From SCTD01 sp038256525 (GTDB lineage Bacteria; Actinomycetota; Actinomycetes; Mycobacteriales; SCTD01): DNA of 15,827 nucleotides. This document shows, piece by piece, positions 13,047 through 15,827 of the stretch; position 1 is the stretch's first letter, and each line of letters begins with the position of its first letter. The stretch is taken from positions 1 through 15,827 of the forward strand of contig JBBSKF010000088.1 in the NCBI GenBank assembly GCA_038256525.1. The letters run 5' to 3'. The translations under genes and the position numbers were made by a program. The notes below the pieces were generated by a model. That model saw nothing but the letters and a program-made list of their open reading frames with translations, was not told the origin of the DNA and did no database searches.

Positions 13047-14832
13047 ATGGCTCCGGACCATCACGATGATGGTCGCGATCTCGGTCCGCGCGGACGCCAC
13101 TCGTTCCGCGGCGGCGGTGCTCACCGCGGTCGGGCAGATGGCGAGCCTGCCGTTCCAGGCCATCGGACTGAAGATCCTCACCGACGGCGTGGTCGCGCGT
13201 GACTCGGGCCACGCCTTCCGCGGGGTCGCCGTGGTGCTGCTGTTCGCGCTGCTGAACCGGCTGTCCGCTCATGCGTCGCTGAACATCCGGATGCGGCTGC
13301 GGGAGAACACCCAACTGTACTTGGACACGCACATCATGGGGCTGACGGCGGGCCTGCCCGGCATGGAGCATCACGAGCGGCCGGAGTACCTCGACCAGGT
13401 CGAGCTGATCCGGACCGAACGCGGCTTCCTGGCGAACCCGTTCAACCCGATCTCCTGGACGGTTGCCTCCATCGTCCAAGGGATCAGCATCATCGCCCTG
13501 CTCGCCGGGGTGCACCCCGCGCTCGCCCTCCTCCTGCTGCTGGGGGTCCCGACGGCCAGAGCCGCCGGTACCGGCCAGCAACGTCTCGTGGCGTTGGTCG
13601 ATGGGCAGTCCGAGGCCAACCGGCTGCTGCGGCACTTCTACGACCTGACGACGAAGCCTGAATCGGCCAAGGAGGTGCGCGTCTTCGGCGTGGCCGATGA
13701 GCTCCTGCGCCGACGACGTCAGCTGTACGACCGGCTCGAACGCGAGCGACAAGCATTGGCGGTCCGCCAGGTGATCACCTCGACGGGGGCATGGCTGCTG
13801 TTCGCCGCCGGATACGTGGCCGCCGTCGTCTGGACCGCGACCGCGGCCCGGCGTGGTGATGTCACCGTCGGCGATGTCGTGCTGGTGCTGTCCCTCGGCA
13901 GCCAGGTGGATCGCCAGCTCACGCAGCTGGGCGAGAACGTGGCCTGGTTCGTCCGGACGCACCGGGCCGTACGGCGCCTGCGCTGGTTCAGCGACTACGC
14001 CCACCGGGCGCACGCCACCTTGACGCCTATAACGCCGGGCCAGGTACCTGAGCGGCTCGTCGACGGCATCCGTGTCGAGCAGCTCGGGTTCAGCTACCCC
14101 GGCACAGCCAGCTCGGTGCTGCGCGACGTCACGCTGGACCTCCCCGCCGGAAGCACAGTGGCAATCGTCGGGGAGAACGGTGCCGGCAAGACCACGCTCG
14201 TGAAACTCCTCCTGAGGCTCTACGAGCCAACGACCGGGCGGATCCTCATCGACGGGATCGATCTTCGGGACCTGCCAGTCGAGGCCTGGCGGCTGCGCAC
14301 GTCGGCCGGGTTCCAAGACTTCGGGCAGCTGCAACTGCTCGCTCGAGAGACCGTCGGCGTCGGTGACACGAGCCAGTCCGACGATGACCCCGTCATCCTC
14401 GCCGCCATGACCCGTGCCGCCGCACCGGACGTCGAACTCACACTTCCGGAGGGTTGGTCGACCCAACTCGGCCGCGACTTCGAGGGCGGCGCCGACCTTT
14501 CCCTCGGCCAGTGGCAGAAGCTCGCGCTCGGACGGGCAATGATGCGACCGGCGCCACTACTACTTGTCTTGGACGAGCCGACCGCCAGCCTCGACCCACC
14601 GACTGAGCACCGGCTCTTCGACCGTTTCCACGGCGCAGCGCGTGAGGCGGCCCAAGAATCGGGTGCCATCACCATCCTCATCAGTCACCGGTTCTCCACC
14701 GTCCGCATGGCCGATCTGATCCTGGTCATCGCCGACGGTCACATCGTCGAGACAGGCGATCACAACACGCTCATCGCTCAGGCCGGCCTGTACGCCGAGC
14801 TGTACGAACTACAGGCCCGCTCATACCGGTAG
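13039..14832 (+). CDS. ABC exporter half-transporter 2 (permease-ATPase)
   Basis: A 597-residue fused membrane domain plus ATPase. Residues ~1-330 hold about six transmembrane helices with the coupling-helix segment A-K-E-V-R-V-F-G, also found in partner 1. The ATPase domain has Walker A G-E-N-G-A-G-K-T (378-385), Q-loop F-Q-D-F-G-Q-L, a variant signature L-S-L-G-Q in place of LSGGQ, Walker B L-L-V-L-D-E-P-T (Asp512, Glu513) and H-loop S-H-R-F. Both catalytic glutamate and histidine are present. It overlaps exporter 1 by 8 nt and has its own RBS, so the two probably act as a heterodimer, as in many actinobacterial peptide or natural-product exporters. No precursor peptide or biosynthetic gene is visible next to it. 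The stop lies within about 17 bp of the truncated group II intron. Confidence 0.9.
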   Translation: MREWLRTITMMVAISVRADATRSAAAVLTAVGQMASLPFQAIGLKILTDGVVARDSGHAFRGVAVVLLFALLNRLSAHASLNIRMRLRENTQLYLDTHIMGLTAGLPGMEHHERPEYLDQVELIRTERGFLANPFNPISWTVASIVQGISIIALLAGVHPALALLLLLGVPTARAAGTGQQRLVALVDGQSEANRLLRHFYDLTTKPESAKEVRVFGVADELLRRRRQLYDRLERERQALAVRQVITSTGAWLLFAAGYVAAVVWTATAARRGDVTVGDVVLVLSLGSQVDRQLTQLGENVAWFVRTHRAVRRLRWFSDYAHRAHATLTPITPGQVPERLVDGIRVEQLGFSYPGTASSVLRDVTLDLPAGSTVAIVGENGAGKTTLVKLLLRLYEPTTGRILIDGIDLRDLPVEAWRLRTSAGFQDFGQLQLLARETVGVGDTSQSDDDPVILAAMTRAAAPDVELTLPEGWSTQLGRDFEGGADLSLGQWQKLALGRAMMRPAPLLLVLDEPTASLDPPTEHRLFDRFHGAAREAAQESGAITILISHRFSTVRMADLILVIADGHIVETGDHNTLIAQAGLYAELYELQARSYR

Positions 14833-14848
14833 AGGCCGGCGTGACCAC

Positions 14849-15106
14849 GTTGATCTCGGTGACCCGCCGCACGCTCACGAGCGTGTTGGCGCGGGACCGA
14901 AGCATCAACTTCTGCAAGTTCCGGACCCGTTTGAGGTCCCCTGCCTGCGACGCCGTGAAGATCCGCTGCCTCAAACGCCGTACGTCGTCCTCCACGGTCT
15001 GCCAGTCGATCGCAAACCAGTCAGGGACGTCGCCCTCCGGTCCGTTCAGCACGCCGACATCCGACGACGACGGTGACGCTGCCACGGTCGGGGTTGAGGT
15101 CGTCAT
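14849..15106 (-). pseudogene. ltrA: Group II intron reverse transcriptase/maturase, N-terminal fragment
   Basis: Eighty-six residues match the start of bacterial intron-encoded proteins: D-W-F-A-I-D-W-Q-T-V, R-L-R-Q-R-I-F-T-A, G-D-L-K-R-V-R-N-L-Q-K-L-M-L-R-S and S-V-R-R-V-T-E-I-N, where the family normally continues with the A-G-R-x-T-A-G-x-D segment. Here homology stops at Asn86, and the frame runs on into the antisense of the exporter gene until 14771. All catalytic reverse transcriptase blocks, the X domain and any endonuclease domain are missing. I list ATG 15104-15106; an in-frame TTG at 15113-15115 is better spaced from GAAGGA and may be the true original start. Confidence 0.85.
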
Positions 15107-15457
15107 GCTGTCCAACTTGTCCTTCGGTTCCGGTGCCGTTGTCAGTGACTCTGCACAGGCTCACCTGACCCGCGTCGGCACCCTTTTGGGTCGGGCAACG
15201 GCCCTATCCGGCCAGTTATCCGTGACCATCGGCGGAGGGGCCGACCGTGCTGTCGCGGTTTCCTGCTGCCTTTCGGCTACCGGCATTCGCTTCTCGGGTC
15301 ATCCTGTCCCGCCAGGGGATTGGGCCTTCCTCACAGTCGGCTTACCGGACCACGATCGGTCCGGACCCTGACGGGGTTTCCATGTTCCACACACGCGAGA
15401 CACGACCGGGGTGGGTGCCTCCTATGCCCCGAGGACGACGATGCCCACCCGGCCTAG

Positions 15458-15462
15458 TACAC
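15458..15462 (-). other. Candidate EBS1 of the group II intron
   Basis: GTGTA on the minus strand is complementary to the last five exon bases TACAC (minus 15780-15776). Five base pairs are suggestive but short, and no matching EBS2-IBS2 was identified. Confidence 0.4.
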
Positions 15463-15775
15463 CGCTTCGGCCGGCGCCTGCCGCTTCCCAACGGCCAGTC
15501 CCTAAACCCTGTGCACACAACCCACCAACAGGGACATGGATAACGAGGTGTCAACGGAGGTTCACGCAATTCACCCGTCCGGTCTTCCCCTCACCTGTAG
15601 CTCCCGGATGGAACGGGAACCCTCGGGCTTTCCACCGAGCTCCAGACCCCGCCGTTACCAGCGACGCCCGTCGGGGTGGGGACAGGCCTTGAGCACTCGC
15701 CCAGAACTACGCTGTCGACATCAGTCGACCCTCCTATCCACGAGTTCGCTCGCTGTGTGCGACCTCATGTCGCAC

Positions 15776-15827
15776 GTGTAGTTCCACTCGCCGTGGAAGT
15801 CGTGCCGCTTCAGGGCGATGGCAGCCA
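15776..15827 (-). pseudogene. 5' exon of the intron: C-terminal piece of a probable ISAzo13-like transposase
   Basis: The 52 bases upstream of the intron stay open in one frame on the minus strand and give A-A-I-A-L-K-R-H-D-F-H-G-E-W-N-Y-T. The F-H-G-x-W-N-Y-T ending resembles the C-terminus of ISAzo13-family transposases, as I recall it. The rest lies beyond the window edge. The frame would be interrupted by the intron, and the downstream exon is not present to its left. The family assignment rests on 17 residues only. Confidence 0.5.

Larger units (their letters stand above)
14833..15775 (-). mobile_element. Truncated group II intron (5' part with RNA domains and start of maturase)
   Basis: Read on the minus strand, the intron begins GTGCG at 15775, matching the group II 5' consensus GUGYG. 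About 660 nt of structured non-coding sequence, with many short inverted repeats, follow before the maturase start. The bases just before the intron (…TACAC, minus 15780-15776) can pair with GTGTA at minus 15462-15458, a plausible EBS1-IBS1 interaction 313-317 nt into the intron. The maturase breaks off near 14849. The rest of the maturase, domains V/VI and the 3' splice site are absent, so it cannot splice or move by itself. The left limit is uncertain between 14833 and 14849. Confidence 0.8.

Noticed and set aside
13018..14466. Long antisense open frame (482 codons) across exporter 2
   Set aside because: It is composition-driven, with no recognisable domain; the plus strand encodes a complete ABC exporter.
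15116..15775. Several short plus-strand open frames over the intron RNA region
   Set aside because: They lack ribosome binding sites and recognisable domains, and the region is better explained as structured group II intron RNA on the minus strand.

Overview
The window is GC-rich, with strong G/C bias at third codon positions, frequent GTG starts and several leaderless-looking promoters. It carries actinobacterial marker families: a DUF3039 protein, tRNA-deaminase-associated proteins beside tadA, and LGFP-repeat wall proteins. A high-GC actinomycete is well supported. A Nocardioides-like lineage (Propionibacteriales) is my best guess, but that is inference only.

Layout. (1) 1-2022: the 3' end of one LGFP-repeat surface protein, then a complete secreted LGFP paralogue. 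The two share a nearly identical ~308-bp 3' segment, and a stem-loop terminator follows. (2) 2054-3978: a RarD/EamA-type transporter converges on a PadR regulator plus membrane-protein operon read from the minus strand. The padR promoter has a palindrome between its -35 and -10. (3) 3979-5308: murB (peptidoglycan precursor synthesis) and a small zinc-ribbon-like DUF3039 protein. (4) 5338-7994: a RecQ-type helicase without HRDC, coupled by a GTGA overlap to a thioredoxin-reductase-like flavoprotein whose NADPH site looks degenerate. A strong hairpin ends this block. (5) 8063-10413: a minus-strand conserved membrane protein, two tandem paralogous tRNA-deaminase-associated proteins, tadA, and tRNA-Ser(CGA).

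(6) 10414-15827 looks like a decayed genomic island that begins at the tRNA-Ser gene. It holds a tyrosine integrase broken by at least four frameshifts, then two adjacent ABC exporter half-transporters. The first exporter is interrupted by what looks like a single missing base; the second is intact. Next comes a minus-strand group II intron that keeps its 5' end and RNA region but only the first 86 residues of its maturase. The intron sits inside what appears to be the 3' end of an ISAzo13-like transposase gene, so this is an element within an element.

Regions 2-5 are mostly ordinary housekeeping chromosome (wall precursor synthesis, DNA repair, redox, tRNA editing). The notable parts are the recombining LGFP pair, the helicase-flavoprotein coupling, the doubled deaminase-associated gene and the layered mobile-element remnants. 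I did not find a clearly new defence or biosynthetic system. The exporter pair is the only recognisable cargo of the island, and no substrate gene is visible beside it.
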